A DNA stretch of 64,000 nucleotides from Rhodoblastus sp963713695 (GTDB lineage: Bacteria > Pseudomonadota > Alphaproteobacteria > Rhizobiales > Beijerinckiaceae). How positions within the stretch are numbered: the first letter of the stretch is position 1; each line of letters begins with the position of its first letter. The stretch is from NCBI GenBank assembly GCA_963713695.1, contig CAVQMU010000009.1:62001-126000 (forward strand). The letters are read 5' to 3'. The translations under genes and the position numbers were made by a program. The notes under the pieces were generated by a model. It was given only the letters and a program-made list of their open reading frames with translations. It did no database searches and had not been told where the DNA came from. This document shows, one piece after another, positions 19,897 through 28,872 of the stretch.

Positions 19897-21325
19897 CCTC
19901 AAACCCCGCGCAGCGGTTGAGCGTATGCGCCGCCCTTTTGCCCAAGGACTCCGGCGGGGCCAGCCGAGCCAGAACGCTCTGCTCATAATTTTCAGGATCG
20001 AGCGCGTCGATTTGGCAGATCGTCATGCCCGAGCCATAGTTGGACGAACAATCCTGCGCGACCCGCCGCAAATGGGCGCCAACGGAAACGATCGCCCCCG
20101 CGGGCCGCGCGGCGCTCACGTCAACCAACACCGGATTGCGCTGATGCGGCCGCCAAGGACCGCGCAGATCGTCGGCATAATAGAGCGCAAGCGCATCCCA
20201 GCTCGACCCACCGCCGTCCGACAGGGCGGCGAACAGCCAGAATCGGCCCGCGTGTTCGACCAGCGTCGCGTCGGAGGCGTCGATCCCGTCGACCAAGACA
20301 GAGTCCAGCGTCCAGCTGTCGGGGAAGCGCTCGGCTCGGTAAAGCGCGATCCGGCGCTCCGCGCAACTTTCGGGAATCATGTAAACCTGGCCATCATGCT
20401 CGAAGACGAACGGGTATGACAAATGGCCGGCTGGCTCGAGCACGGGCCTTGGCGTGCTGACAGCTCCATTATCGTCGATCACGGCGTGGCTGATCAGGCC
20501 CCTGCGCGTTGCATAGGGAAATTCCTCGACAAACAGATGCGTGCGGCCGTCTCGGACAATGACGAAGGGATCGGCGTAATAGCGCCTGCCATCGTCGGGC
20601 AGTGTGATCCACGGCGCCTGCGGCCATTGCAACGTCCCTATCACGCCCTCGCCGTGCAGGCGGCGATAGGCGACGCGCCAATGGCCGGGTTCAACCGACA
20701 TTTGCGTGAGGAGATTGGCGACGATCTTTTCCGCCAGCGCGCCGACCGCGAAGACGAGCGGAGAATTCGGCGCTGATATTTCCGGCGCCTCGGGGATGGC
20801 GGTCGGACGAACGCCGTCGCGGAGATCGCGCAATGCGCGCACCAGCAGGCTCGTCACCCGAGCGAAGGTCTCATTCAGCCCGAACGATAAAATGCGGCGA
20901 TCGCGAAGTCCAATGGCGCCCTGAGCCACGATCCGGACGCCTTGCGCGTCCCGCAGCTCCACTGAAAGTTTCGGCGCGCGGCGGTCGAGCAAAGCATAGA
21001 TGGCGGCGGCGGGATTGGGCGATCCGTCATAGAGCGGACGCAGCACTGGCCCGTTCCTTTGCGCGTTCGCTTGCGCTCCGGAGAGATCGATGACGAAGGC
21101 GGCGGCAGTTGCCGGCGGAGCGTCCATGGCGGCAGGTTGCAAGGCGCATTCGGGCGCCCGGTAGATGAGCCGCTCGAAAGCCAGCAAGAGATCGAGGCCG
21201 GCGATCTTTCCGCCGCCTTGCGCGCTTGGGGCCGCGGCCGTCGTGAACCCTGCCTGTTCGCAAGCGCGCGCGAACTGAGCGTGCCAACGCAAGGCAATGG
21301 GACCGGTCAGGATTTCGACTTGCAT
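19814..21325 (-). CDS. Five-bladed beta-propeller protein, glucosamine inositolphosphorylceramide transferase-like domain
   Basis: The 503-residue protein has an N-terminal formyltransferase-like half. The C-terminal half is a beta-propeller with repeated blades of the type YYADPFVIVRDGRTHLFVEE, YPFVFEHDGQVYMIPES and FWLFAALSDGG. These blades resemble GH43/GH32-type propellers and the domain found in plant GIPC glycosyltransferases and bacterial polysaccharide loci. It may add or remove a sugar on the surface polymer. The ATG at 21325 begins MQVEILTGPIALRW, which fits the family better than the upstream Arg-rich extension. It is convergent with the polymerase and overlaps it by 83 bases. Confidence 0.72.
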   Translation of the reverse strand: MQVEILTGPIALRWHAQFARACEQAGFTTAAAPSAQGGGKIAGLDLLLAFERLIYRAPECALQPAAMDAPPATAAAFVIDLSGAQANAQRNGPVLRPLYDGSPNPAAAIYALLDRRAPKLSVELRDAQGVRIVAQGAIGLRDRRILSFGLNETFARVTSLLVRALRDLRDGVRPTAIPEAPEISAPNSPLVFAVGALAEKIVANLLTQMSVEPGHWRVAYRRLHGEGVIGTLQWPQAPWITLPDDGRRYYADPFVIVRDGRTHLFVEEFPYATRRGLISHAVIDDNGAVSTPRPVLEPAGHLSYPFVFEHDGQVYMIPESCAERRIALYRAERFPDSWTLDSVLVDGIDASDATLVEHAGRFWLFAALSDGGGSSWDALALYYADDLRGPWRPHQRNPVLVDVSAARPAGAIVSVGAHLRRVAQDCSSNYGSGMTICQIDALDPENYEQSVLARLAPPESLGKRAAHTLNRCAGFEVIDFQASPARRGFRQIFARPAVAPVVG

Positions 21326-21732
21326 TCGTCTGGCGCCTGTTCGCTGCGATGCGCTTCGAAATTGCGTGAGCCGGCGTCGCTGGATTGTGCCGAACGTCAT
21401 AAGTCTGCAATGATTTCGCCATTTTGCCAAGTTTGCGCGGCGCAGTCGCCAGGATCATTAGGGGTATCGGCGCCTGTCGGCGTCGTCCAACTCTTGTCGC
21501 GGCTTGAGAGAGGGAACCTCATGCGGCTCTCAAGGAATTAATACTGTAATATTCTTCGTTTTATGTGACGGGAAGGCGTTCCACCTGCGACCGCTATGCG
21601 CCAAGAGTGGGAATCCGTTTTGACATTACGGACCCCATCGCTTGGTCGGAAAGCCGCCGTTAACGCCTCCTATGACTTCGATCGATGGAATGGCGCAACG
21701 TCGAAATTGATGACCGGAAACGTCTCGAATCA
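21326..21732. other. Intergenic region before the duplicated block
   Basis: These 407 bases hold no recognisable gene. A short AT-rich stretch near 21538-21565 stands out from the GC-rich surroundings. The duplication begins exactly at its right end, at the mop stop codon. Confidence 0.4.
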
Positions 21733-21735
21733 CGT

Positions 21736-21951
21736 TCAGGGGACCGAGATCATCACGTCCGACGACTTGATGACGGCGCTTGCCGTCGCGCCCGCCTTCA
21801 GCCCGAGTTCCTCAACCGCTTCGTTGGTGATCGCGGCGGTGAAAATGAGCCCCTTCGCCTCCAAGGTCACATGAGACGTGGTGGCGCCCTTCTTGATCTC
21901 GACGACCTTGCCTTCGAAAACATTGCGAGCGGAAATTTTCATTGTTTTCAT
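21736..21951 (-). CDS. mop: Mop/TOBE-domain molybdate-binding protein (molbindin), copy A
   Basis: The 71-residue protein is a single Mop (TOBE) domain: KISARNVFEGKVVEIKKGA near the start, then the molybdate-binding strand features NEAVEELGLKAGATASAVIK and DVMISVP. Molbindins form hexamers that bind molybdate or tungstate and act as cytoplasmic buffers. The protein is identical to that of copy B. The start could also be the internal ATG three codons later. It is the last gene of the truncated block and lies directly at the duplication boundary. Confidence 0.9.
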   Translation of the reverse strand: MKTMKISARNVFEGKVVEIKKGATTSHVTLEAKGLIFTAAITNEAVEELGLKAGATASAVIKSSDVMISVP

Positions 21952-22144
21952 CCCCTTGCTTGCAGCGCCGAGCCCTCATTGCCGGGCGGAAGACCGGCTC
22001 TCGCCGAACTCAGCACGCCCCGTTTATTATAAGGCATAATCAGGGCATTGTGCTCAGAAATTCAGGGAATACATGGTTCCCGGCAAGGATGGCTCGATCG
22101 CCGCAACCGGTGTGAGGGAGCGCCACGCCCTCTGCAAAGACCAA

Positions 22145-22566
22145 TTATTGCGCCGGGGCGATCGCGAGGCCGATGGATTCGGCTTCGGAATTGCTGATTT
22201 CGACGACCAGCGGCCTAGCAGTAAGATCGAAGCGGACGCTCTTGTGTATTGCAGCGCAGGTCTCTTGCCCTGAAAACGCAGAAGATTTCACGCGGACGCC
22301 CTCCTGGATGACATCGATCCAGGCTTTCTTCGAAAGGTCGAACTGGTAGGAGCCGGCCTTGTCGATGGAGACTATGGTCAGCGTCGCCCCGAATGTTCCG
22401 GGTTTCGGCTCCCGCTCGGGCGGCATGACGTAACCCGCCGCATCGGGGCCACGCTCCATTTGAACTTATCGCAGCCGCCCGCGTCCTCGGCCACGGCGGC
22501 AGTAGGCACGCACAGGAAAATCAGGGCGGTCAGGCACCAACGCGAGCGAGTCATGGCAAACCTCAT
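22145..22566 (-). pseudogene. Periplasmic protein of unknown function, copy A, disrupted by an internal deletion
   Basis: It matches the intact 172-residue gene at 28345-28863. At 22446 it lacks the 98 bases that correspond to 28647-28744, replaced by a single G. The loss is not a multiple of three, so the signal-peptide half and the C-terminal half are now in different frames. This change is too large for a sequencing slip and suggests that copy A is decaying. Confidence 0.85.
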
Positions 22567-22575
22567 GCTGTCGGA

Positions 22576-23019
22576 TCAAACGAGCTTTTTGACATATTGG
22601 ATGAATCCGCTGCGCTCGGCGACCTTGTCATAGAGACTCTGGGCCTTGGCGTTGGTTTCATGGGTTATCCAGTAGACGCGGGAACAGGCGCGGCGCCGCG
22701 CCGCGACGCTGACGGCCTCGATCAAGTCTGTTCCGAGGCCTTGCCCGCGAACCTCGGGCGCAACGAAAAGATCCTGCAAATAGCAGTAATCTCCGGCAGT
22801 CCAACAGGATCTGTGATCGATCCAATGCGCAATGCCCCGGGCGACGCCAGACCCGTCGCGGGCGATGAAGCCGCCCATCGGCTCGGCCGGGTCAATCAGC
22901 CGGACGAAGGTCAAATTTGTCCCGGACTTCGGCAGTTCGGTTTTGTAGAAGGTCAAATAGCCTTCCCACAGCGGCTTCCAGACGGCGAAATCCTTTTCGG
23001 CGAGTTGCTCGATCAGCAT
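22576..23019 (-). CDS. GNAT family N-acetyltransferase, copy A
   Basis: The intact 147-residue enzyme carries the acetyl-CoA pyrophosphate loop VAPEVRGQGLGTDLIEAV at about residues 88-105 and a C-terminal YWITHETNAKAQSLYDKV segment. These are features of small GNAT acetyltransferases that modify amines on small molecules or proteins. The substrate is unknown. Copy B (28873-29317) carries one extra base and is frameshifted, so this may be the functional copy. It lies between the broken periplasmic gene and the nitroreductase. Confidence 0.85.
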   Translation of the reverse strand: MLIEQLAEKDFAVWKPLWEGYLTFYKTELPKSGTNLTFVRLIDPAEPMGGFIARDGSGVARGIAHWIDHRSCWTAGDYCYLQDLFVAPEVRGQGLGTDLIEAVSVAARRRACSRVYWITHETNAKAQSLYDKVAERSGFIQYVKKLV

Positions 23020-23043
23020 GGCGACTTTCGAAGGCGAGGCTTG

Positions 23044-23591
23044 TCAGAGATGGCGGACGAAATCGTCGACCGCGGCCTCGGGCACAGGGCCAGCGAGGCG
23101 CGCGACAGTCCCAAGATAGAGGAATCCGACGATCCGGTCATGTTCCCTAAGTTTCAGCGCCTTCGCGAGATGAGTGTCGAACATGGGCTAGCCCGAACGC
23201 CAGACGCCGAAAAGCCCAGCGCCACCGCCGCCATCTGCATGGCCATGACCGCGCAGTCCGCCGTCAATTGCTGTTCGAACAGGGTCACGATCTCGCTCTC
23301 CCGCGCCTTGGCGACAACGACGATGACCAATGGCGCCCGTCGCGGCATTCTGGGGGCGCGCTCGATATCGGCCTCCGATCGCCCCGAGGCGATGGCCGCC
23401 GCCTCCATCATGGCGCCAAGCCTTTCTAGCCCATCGCCCTGAGCGATGATGAACTCATAAGGCCGCAGGCGCTGGAAGTCTGGAACCCGCAGCGCCGCGC
23501 GGACAATCAGACCGAGCGCCGCCTCGTCCGGTCCCGGCTCTTGAAGCGCATGGCAGGACTGCCGCTCCAGCAGCAAAGTCAGCGCGTCCAT
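23044..23591 (-). CDS. Nitroreductase family protein, copy A (frameshifted near 23203)
   Basis: It is an FMN-dependent nitroreductase-like protein, with an N-terminal RQSCHALQEPGPDEAALGLI and FQRLRPYEFIIAQG. It is identical in plan to the 182-residue copy B, but one C is missing in a CCC run near 23203. The frame then runs out into an Arg-rich tail after about 130 residues. Either the copy is degenerate or the base was lost in sequencing. Its start overlaps the ABC ATPase stop by 13 bases, as in copy B. Confidence 0.75.
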
Positions 23592-24484
23592 GCGAGGCCT
23601 TTCGGGCTTGCAAGCGAAGCGTTTGCTGACGCAAAAGGCGCAAATTCGGGCGGCAACGCATCCAGACGCTCGCCGCGCCGAAAACGCTCGCGCAGGTCGG
23701 CCATGATGGCGTCATATCGTTCCAATGTCGCGAGATGCCGCCGCTCGTCCGGACCAGTCTCGACAATATCCGTCACCGCCCCATGCGCAACAATGATTCG
23801 CTTTTCGCCGAGCAGCGCGAGAATGGGGTCGTGGGTCGACATGAGCACGATCTTGTCGCTGGCAATCAGCAGGTCGAGCGCGCGCTTGCGGTCGATTCCC
23901 GCGTTTTCGATCTCGTCGATCAGCACGATGGGCGAGGCCGAGAGAAGCGCGACGTCCGCGATCATCAGGGCGCGGCTCTGGCCGCCACTCAATTGAGTGA
24001 GCGACGTCTCGCTCGTGAACTTTTCGCCGGCGAGCCTATTGGCGCAGACGATGACGTCATGCGCCGCCGCCTCGCGATCAGGCGCGCCCCGGCAATCCGC
24101 GTGCATGGCGATGAATTCGCCGACCGTGAGATCAACGACGAAATTCATGTTCTGCGACAGTTGCGCGACGAGTTTTCCGGAAATGGCCCAGCGCCGCGCC
24201 GGATCGGGGATTTCGTCGTCGATCCAAATCTTTCGCCCCGAAGGCGTGTCGCCCTGCGCGAGGCATTCGATATCTGCGAGCAGGCGGCTTTTGCCCGAAC
24301 CGGTGGGACCGACGATGCAGACGATTTGGCCAGGGCGCAGGGTGAGGTCGAGCCTTTCTTCGCGTCCTATTTTATCGCGTCCGCCAAGAATACGTAGGGA
24401 CGAGATCGAGGCGACGGGCCTTCTCACCTTCTCCGCTTCCTCAGCCAATGAGGCGACATGAGCGGCGATCTCTTCGCGCGCCAT
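23579..24484 (-). CDS. ATP-binding cassette protein without permease, copy A (5'-truncated)
   Basis: The 301-residue ATPase has Walker A GPTGSGKS, signature LSGGQSRAL, Walker B PIVLIDEIENAG and switch STHDP. It is the C-terminal 85% of the copy B protein. The duplication ends at 24505, so the first 54 residues of copy B (30946 to 30785) are missing here. The first in-frame ATG, at 24484, begins MAREEIAAHV. All the nucleotide-binding parts are present, so it could still fold. See copy B for context. Confidence 0.8.
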   Translation of the reverse strand: MAREEIAAHVASLAEEAEKVRRPVASISSLRILGGRDKIGREERLDLTLRPGQIVCIVGPTGSGKSRLLADIECLAQGDTPSGRKIWIDDEIPDPARRWAISGKLVAQLSQNMNFVVDLTVGEFIAMHADCRGAPDREAAAHDVIVCANRLAGEKFTSETSLTQLSGGQSRALMIADVALLSASPIVLIDEIENAGIDRKRALDLLIASDKIVLMSTHDPILALLGEKRIIVAHGAVTDIVETGPDERRHLATLERYDAIMADLRERFRRGERLDALPPEFAPFASANASLASPKGLAWTR

Positions 24485-24505
24485 GCCGATCTGGACGAGG
24501 CTTTC

Positions 24506-24868
24506 GCGCGAGATTTACGAGGCCGAGCTATCCATATGAGCCCCCACCAGCCGTTTTGCCGATTTCCGCAAACTGCTTACCGAGCGCTTACCGCAGCGCC
24601 GCTTCAGGAACAAAAAACCTCGGAAGTTTCACCTAAGCCATTGCTTTAGCTTGGTGAGCGCGTCGGGATTCGAACCCGAGACCCTCTGATTAAAAGTAAG
24701 CTGTTATGAATAATTCGCCGTGAAGTAACCTGTTCTAAGGTCGTTGACGATTCTTCAAAAATGTCATATATTAGTTCAAATACAGAGGCTTTTGTGGTGC
24801 GATCCCCTCCGTGGGCATACCGCATGGTTTTCGGAACAATCGACCTATAATCGACCTGCGAATTGGAC
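24506..24868. other. Junction between copy A and the integrase
   Basis: The stretch holds the tRNA-Lys fragment described separately. The bases between 24506 and 24651 show no recognisable gene. The part from 24698 to 24868 is AT-richer than its surroundings and should contain the integrase promoter. Confidence 0.5.
24652..24697 (-). other. 3' half of a tRNA-Lys(UUU): likely integrase attachment site (att)
   Basis: Read on the minus strand, these 46 bases run from the anticodon loop ACTTTTAATCA through the variable loop and the T-arm (GGGTTCGAATCCC) to the acceptor strand and CCA end. The preceding bases cannot pair as an anticodon stem, and no 5' half is present. It is therefore not a functional gene. 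Integrases that target the 3' end of tRNA genes leave exactly such a fragment at the far end of the island. The integrase gene starts 171 bases away. Confidence 0.87.
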
Positions 24869-26596
24869 ATGGCGAAAAAGACCACGATCACCAAAACGAC
24901 CGTTATCCATGCCGTCCGCGAGGCCGAGGCAGGTCGAAAATTCGAGCGAAAAGACCACGAGGTCGGACTGGTCCTGCGTTGTCAGGGCCGATCCGTCCGC
25001 TGGAGTGTCAAGCTATCACTAGGCGGCAAGGAGCGCCGCTGGGACCTTGGCGACGCCAAGCTCCACGAGCCCGACTGGTATCGCGCGCTTGCGCGCGACG
25101 CGCGTGAACTTTGCAAAAAAGGCATCGACCCTGCGGATTTGATTCGGAGCAAGACCGGCGACGCGATCGAAGGCGTTGGATCGAGCGAGACGCGCGAGAA
25201 AAAGGCGACGCTGTGGACTTGGGAAGAATGCATCGCGGAATTTCTCAACTTCAAGATCGCCACCCGCGCGGTCGCGACCGCTGACGATTATCGCGCCAAG
25301 CTCGTTAATGAGCCCGCTTGGACTTCATTACATAGCAAACTGATATCGGACATCGACGACTCCGACATTCAACAAGTGTTGGATCGAATTGCCGACAGGG
25401 GCGCCTTTGGCAAAGTCGAGGGCTGCTTTCGTATCGCCCGCGCCATGTTCAACTGGGCCGCCCAATCGGGGCAGCGCAAAAAATCCGGGGTCGCCAAGGG
25501 ACTTCTCGCTGATGTGAAGCCCCGCCCCCGTCCGCAAGTCACCTATAAGAATGTCGCAGAGGCGCAAGAACTCAATCAAGCAATCCTGCCAGAAGCGGAC
25601 GAACTTGGCCGAATGCTCGCGATTGTGCAATCTGGCGCTTTGCCTGAGGCAGATGCTCTGATGATCGAGCTTTCCCTGCGCACGGCGCAGCGGCGCAGCG
25701 CAATTTGTCCAATCTCGGCTGAGCAGATCGAGGGAGTGCTCAAATCTGACGCGCCGACTGTGCCGAACTGCCATTTATATTGGTCGGCCTGGGTCATTCC
25801 GCCCTATTTCATGAAGGGCAGGAAAGCAACGCGGTCGAAGCCTGCAACCCTTGCGCACCTAGTTCCTATTCCGGCCCACTTGGCTATTCGGCTAGACGAA
25901 TATCGCCAAGCGAAAGAAAAACCTTCGCAATGGTATTTCCCTGCCGCGCGCCCTCGCCGCGAGGGGCAGCCCCTGAAATTCCCCTTCGTCAACCCATCAA
26001 CGCTCAGCCATTTGTTCCTTGAATATCCGGGCATCAATTTCGCGTCGCAGGACATGAGGCGCGCAGTGACCTCTTATGGGCAACATTATCTCGGCATCGA
26101 GGAAGAGCAGGCGAAGCTGGTCCTCGATCATACTGAGGGACGAAACGACAGCGTAACATCGAAATTTTATGACTACCGCGAGCGCATCGGCGAAAAAATC
26201 GAGATCATGGCGAAGTGGAATGCTTGGCTCGATGGTCTGGCGGATGAAGCACGAAGGGCCGATCCAATTCTCCGAGATAAAGACCAACTAAAAGCCGCCA
26301 TCGAGGAATTTCGCGGCAAAAAATTCCGGGCCGCGCGCAAAAATATGAGTCCGAAAGTGCCGCCGAAAAGTCATATGGGGGAGCACGCGGTTCAGGCAAT
26401 TAGGAAAGCGGCTCTCGAATTAAATGAGACGCCACGGGAGGATGGCGCGCTTGGTAATGTCGTGCGTGCCGTCTCGTCCGAATTGAAAAAATCGGAAGCG
26501 CTTCACGAAGCTAAAGTCTTGGAGCAGCGGTTGGCGCACCTTGGACGCAGAAAGCGTTTGCGAAAGCGTCGGCCGTCGCAAGAAACAACCTGCTAG
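24869..26596 (+). CDS. Tyrosine recombinase (phage/island integrase)
   Basis: In this integrase of about 575 residues, the catalytic domain spans roughly residues 240-460. It has the first catalytic Arg in LSLRTAQRRSA, a box II of the form SQDMRRAVTSYGQ and the nucleophile Tyr in SKFYDYRERI. The position usually occupied by His in HxxR is Gln here, an uncommon but tolerated change. The C-terminus is a long basic tail. It stands beside the tRNA-Lys fragment and points into the island, as expected for an island integrase. The ATG at 24869 is preferred over the TTG at 24863. Confidence 0.9.
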   Translation: MAKKTTITKTTVIHAVREAEAGRKFERKDHEVGLVLRCQGRSVRWSVKLSLGGKERRWDLGDAKLHEPDWYRALARDARELCKKGIDPADLIRSKTGDAIEGVGSSETREKKATLWTWEECIAEFLNFKIATRAVATADDYRAKLVNEPAWTSLHSKLISDIDDSDIQQVLDRIADRGAFGKVEGCFRIARAMFNWAAQSGQRKKSGVAKGLLADVKPRPRPQVTYKNVAEAQELNQAILPEADELGRMLAIVQSGALPEADALMIELSLRTAQRRSAICPISAEQIEGVLKSDAPTVPNCHLYWSAWVIPPYFMKGRKATRSKPATLAHLVPIPAHLAIRLDEYRQAKEKPSQWYFPAARPRREGQPLKFPFVNPSTLSHLFLEYPGINFASQDMRRAVTSYGQHYLGIEEEQAKLVLDHTEGRNDSVTSKFYDYRERIGEKIEIMAKWNAWLDGLADEARRADPILRDKDQLKAAIEEFRGKKFRAARKNMSPKVPPKSHMGEHAVQAIRKAALELNETPREDGALGNVVRAVSSELKKSEALHEAKVLEQRLAHLGRRKRLRKRRPSQETTC

Positions 26597-26967
26597 CTGA
26601 AGCGCCAGCATCTTGGAACGATAAACCGTGCCCTTCCAGTTAGCGCAAACCCGCTACATAAAGGCATGCCGTTAGCCGTTCTTCCTGCGACGGCAAGCGC
26701 CATAACTCGACGAATGATGGGTTGGTCGGTCGGACTATTGAAAAGCATCCATCCGGCGTAGGACGCAGGCGCCCAGATCAGCCCGCTACCGCCTCACGAG
26801 GAGTGTCGCATCCTATTTGTAGATTTTGATCAGCTCGATCAGGCTCTCGATGCCGAAGTCGGTGAACGCAATTCTGCGCCTGAATTGGTGCAATGCTTGC
26901 TTTTTAATGCATTTCGCGTTGTTTCATGTCATTTTCTCCGTACAGACGGAATCGTGACACAAGCCCC
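26597..26967. other. Intergenic region with a possible gene remnant
   Basis: Most of these 371 bases show nothing recognisable. On the minus strand, 26813-26914 reads as about 33 codons ending FTDFGIESLIELIKIYK and a stop. It looks like the C-terminus of a lost protein, but I cannot identify the family. The upstream end is closed by a stop codon. Confidence 0.4.
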
Positions 26968-27846
26968 ATGTCAGAGTTTTACACCACCCGCGAACTGGCC
27001 GCGCTTTTGCGCGTCAAAGAGCGCAAGGTTTACGACCTCGCGGCGGCGGGCGAAATTCCGGTGCGGCGGGTCACTGGGAAGTTATTGTTTCCACGCGACG
27101 AAATTTCGCAATGGCTCGGCGCAAACACGCCAGCGCCGGAGTCTCGCCCTGCGATCGACGGGCAGCGGCAACGGGTTGCCGCGGGCGGCCACGATCCCTT
27201 GCTGGAATGGGCTCTTCGTGAGTCGCTGTCCGGCATCGCCGGTTTCTTCGACGGCGCGATTGACGGCCTCCGCCGGGCCGAGAACGATGAATGTATCGTC
27301 GCCGGCCTGCATATTCCTGAAGAAAGCGATTGGAACGTCGCGACCGTCAAGACGAAATTCGCGACAAGACCCTGGGTTTTGATCGAATGGGCGAAGCGGC
27401 GGCGTGGCCTGATCCTGCGGTCTGGGCTCTCCAGCCACCCAACAAATCTGAGAGAGACGCGAGGCCTAAAGTTTCAAACACGCCAAGCCGAAGCCGGCAG
27501 CGAACTGGTGCTCGCCCGGCTGCTCGCCGCCGAGCGCATGACCCGCGCCGATCTGCATATTGTCGAGACCATAGAGCGGTCGGAGACGGATCTTGCGATG
27601 GCTCTGTCGGAGGGCCGCGCCGACGTCGGCCTAGGCATCGAGGCGGCGGCACGCCAGTTTAAGCTTGATTTCACGCCATTGATCGAAGAACGATACGATC
27701 TGCTTGTCTGGCGCAAGGCTTATTTCGAGCCGCCCTTCCAGCACCTCGTCACGCTCTGCCGTTCGGAGAAATTCCGGGCGAAAGCCAAGTCTCTCGGCGG
27801 CTACGACGTCTCAGGTTTTGGAACCGTCCATTTCAACGGCGCCTGA
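26968..27846 (+). CDS. Helix-turn-helix protein with periplasmic-binding-protein-like effector domain
   Basis: The 292-residue protein starts with an excisionase/MerR-type helix-turn-helix (about residues 1-52: TTRELAALLRVKERKVYDLA and GKLLFPRDEISQWL). From about residue 85 it continues as a PBP-like domain with LysR-effector-style features such as ALSEGRADVGLGIEAAAR. Proteins of this architecture are one-component regulators, several of which bind molybdate or tungstate. It lies upstream of a mop gene and between the two metal-related blocks, so a molybdate- or vanadate-responsive regulator is a reasonable inference. It could instead be an island control gene. The ATG at 26968 starts the HTH cleanly. 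Confidence 0.75.
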   Translation: MSEFYTTRELAALLRVKERKVYDLAAAGEIPVRRVTGKLLFPRDEISQWLGANTPAPESRPAIDGQRQRVAAGGHDPLLEWALRESLSGIAGFFDGAIDGLRRAENDECIVAGLHIPEESDWNVATVKTKFATRPWVLIEWAKRRRGLILRSGLSSHPTNLRETRGLKFQTRQAEAGSELVLARLLAAERMTRADLHIVETIERSETDLAMALSEGRADVGLGIEAAARQFKLDFTPLIEERYDLLVWRKAYFEPPFQHLVTLCRSEKFRAKAKSLGGYDVSGFGTVHFNGA

Positions 27847-27866
27847 CCCATTTTAGGCGCCGTTTT
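27835..27866. terminator. Rho-independent terminator at the end of the HTH/PBP gene
   Basis: AACGGCGCCT and AGGCGCCGTT form a perfect stem followed by T residues. It overlaps the last codons of the upstream gene and faces the convergent mop gene, so it may serve both directions. Confidence 0.85.
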
Positions 27867-27934
27867 CAATTCGACCGCGATTATGACGAACGGCCGCCCA
27901 AGGGCAGCCGCGTCCAGATAAGCAGCCATCGCGT

Positions 27935-28150
27935 TCAGGGGACCGAGATCATCACGTCCGACGACTTGATGACGGCGCTTGCCGTCGCGCCCGCCTTCAG
28001 CCCTAGTTCCTCAACCGCTTCGTTGGTGATCGCGGCGGTGAAAATGAGCCCCTTCGCCTCCAAGGTCACATGAGACGTGGTGGCGCCCTTCTTGATCTCG
28101 ACGACCTTGCCTTCGAAAACATTGCGAGCGGAAATTTTCATTGTTTTCAT
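27935..28150 (-). CDS. mop: Mop/TOBE-domain molybdate-binding protein (molbindin), copy B
   Basis: This 71-residue single Mop domain is identical in sequence to copy A. It should bind molybdate (possibly also tungstate or vanadate) as a cytoplasmic oligomer. It is the last gene of a long minus-strand operon that starts at 33766, and it ends 69 bases from the terminator of the convergent regulator. The gap of about 195 bases upstream (28151-28344) is longer than elsewhere in the operon, so it may have its own promoter. Confidence 0.9.
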   Translation of the reverse strand: MKTMKISARNVFEGKVVEIKKGATTSHVTLEAKGLIFTAAITNEAVEELGLKAGATASAVIKSSDVMISVP

Positions 28151-28224
28151 CCCCTTGCTTGCAGCGCCGAGCACTCATTGCCGGGCGGAAGACCGGCTCT
28201 CGTCGAACTCGGCACACCCCGCTT

Positions 28225-28240
28225 GTTATAAGGCATAATC
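28225..28240. promoter_or_regulatory. AT-rich dyad upstream of mop (copy B)
   Basis: GTTATAAGGCATAATC is an imperfect dyad located between mop and the upstream periplasmic gene; copy A carries a near-identical version near 22025-22040. It is a candidate operator for a Mo-responsive regulator. It does not match the ModE consensus well. Confidence 0.4.
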
Positions 28241-28344
28241 AGGGCATTGCGCTCAGAAATTCAGGGAATACATGGTTCCGCGGCAAGGATGGCTCGATCG
28301 CCGCAACCGGTGTGAGGGAGGGCCATGCCCTCTGCAAAGGCCAA

Positions 28345-28863
28345 TTATTGCGCCGGGGCGATCGCGAGGCCAATGGATTCGGCTTCGGAATTGCTGATTT
28401 CGACGACCAGCTGCCCAGCAGCAAGATCGAAGCGGACGCTCTTGTGTATTGCAGCGCAGGTCTCTTGCCCTGAAAACGCAGAAGATTTCACGCGGACGCC
28501 CTCCTGGATGACATCGATCCAGGCTTTCTTCGAAAGGTCGAACTGGTAGGAGCCGGCCTTGTCGATGGAGACTATGGTCAGCGTCGCCCCGAACGTTCCG
28601 GGTTTGGGCTCCCGCTCGGGCGGCATGACGTAACCCGCCGCATCGGTCGGCTTGAGCACGACCGTGAATGCATTGTCGCCGAGCGTCAGCTTGTCGCCCG
28701 AGGCCGCGAGCTTGGGCGATGCCGCGAACCAGGCGAGTTCCCGCGCCACGCTCCATTTGAACTTATCGCAGCCGCCTGTGTCCTCGGCCACGGCGGCAGT
28801 AGACACGCGCAGGAAAATCAGGGCGGTCAGGCTCCAACGCGAGCGAGTCATGGCAAACCTCAT
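28345..28863 (-). CDS. Exported protein of unknown function, copy B
   Basis: The 172-residue protein has an N-terminal signal peptide (SLTALIFLRVSTAAVAED; cleavage after AVA). The mature part is a compact beta-rich domain with two cysteines, in GGCDKFKW and ETCAA. Motifs such as DKLTLGDNAFTVVLKP and YQFDLSKKAWIDVIQEG suggest a small ligand-binding or stress protein. I do not recognise a named family. It is encoded directly after the GNAT gene in the mop operon, so a role in metal or oxyanion handling in the periplasm is possible but not shown. Confidence 0.7.
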   Translation of the reverse strand: MRFAMTRSRWSLTALIFLRVSTAAVAEDTGGCDKFKWSVARELAWFAASPKLAASGDKLTLGDNAFTVVLKPTDAAGYVMPPEREPKPGTFGATLTIVSIDKAGSYQFDLSKKAWIDVIQEGVRVKSSAFSGQETCAAIHKSVRFDLAAGQLVVEISNSEAESIGLAIAPAQ

Positions 28864-28872
28864 GCTGTCGGA

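Larger units (their letters stand above)
21733..24505. repeat. Diverged direct duplication, copy A
   Basis: This segment of about 2.77 kb repeats 27932-30805 in the same orientation with high but incomplete identity. The left end of the match is at the mop stop codon in both copies. The right end falls in the ABC ATPase gene, where the sequences part after the shared CTGGACGAGGCTTTC. Relative to copy B, copy A has lost 97 net bases inside the periplasmic-protein gene and lacks single bases at four other places. Scattered substitutions show that this is not an assembly echo. See copy B for the complete genes. Confidence 0.9.

Noticed and set aside
18082..19986. 634-residue minus-strand frame
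   Set aside because: It is antisense to the Wzy-like membrane protein, whose hydrophobic frame is clearly coding; the minus frame is low-complexity Arg/Gln/Glu.
24652..24697. Functional tRNA-Lys gene
   Set aside because: Only the anticodon loop to CCA end is present; the bases before it do not form an anticodon stem, D-arm or acceptor 5' strand.
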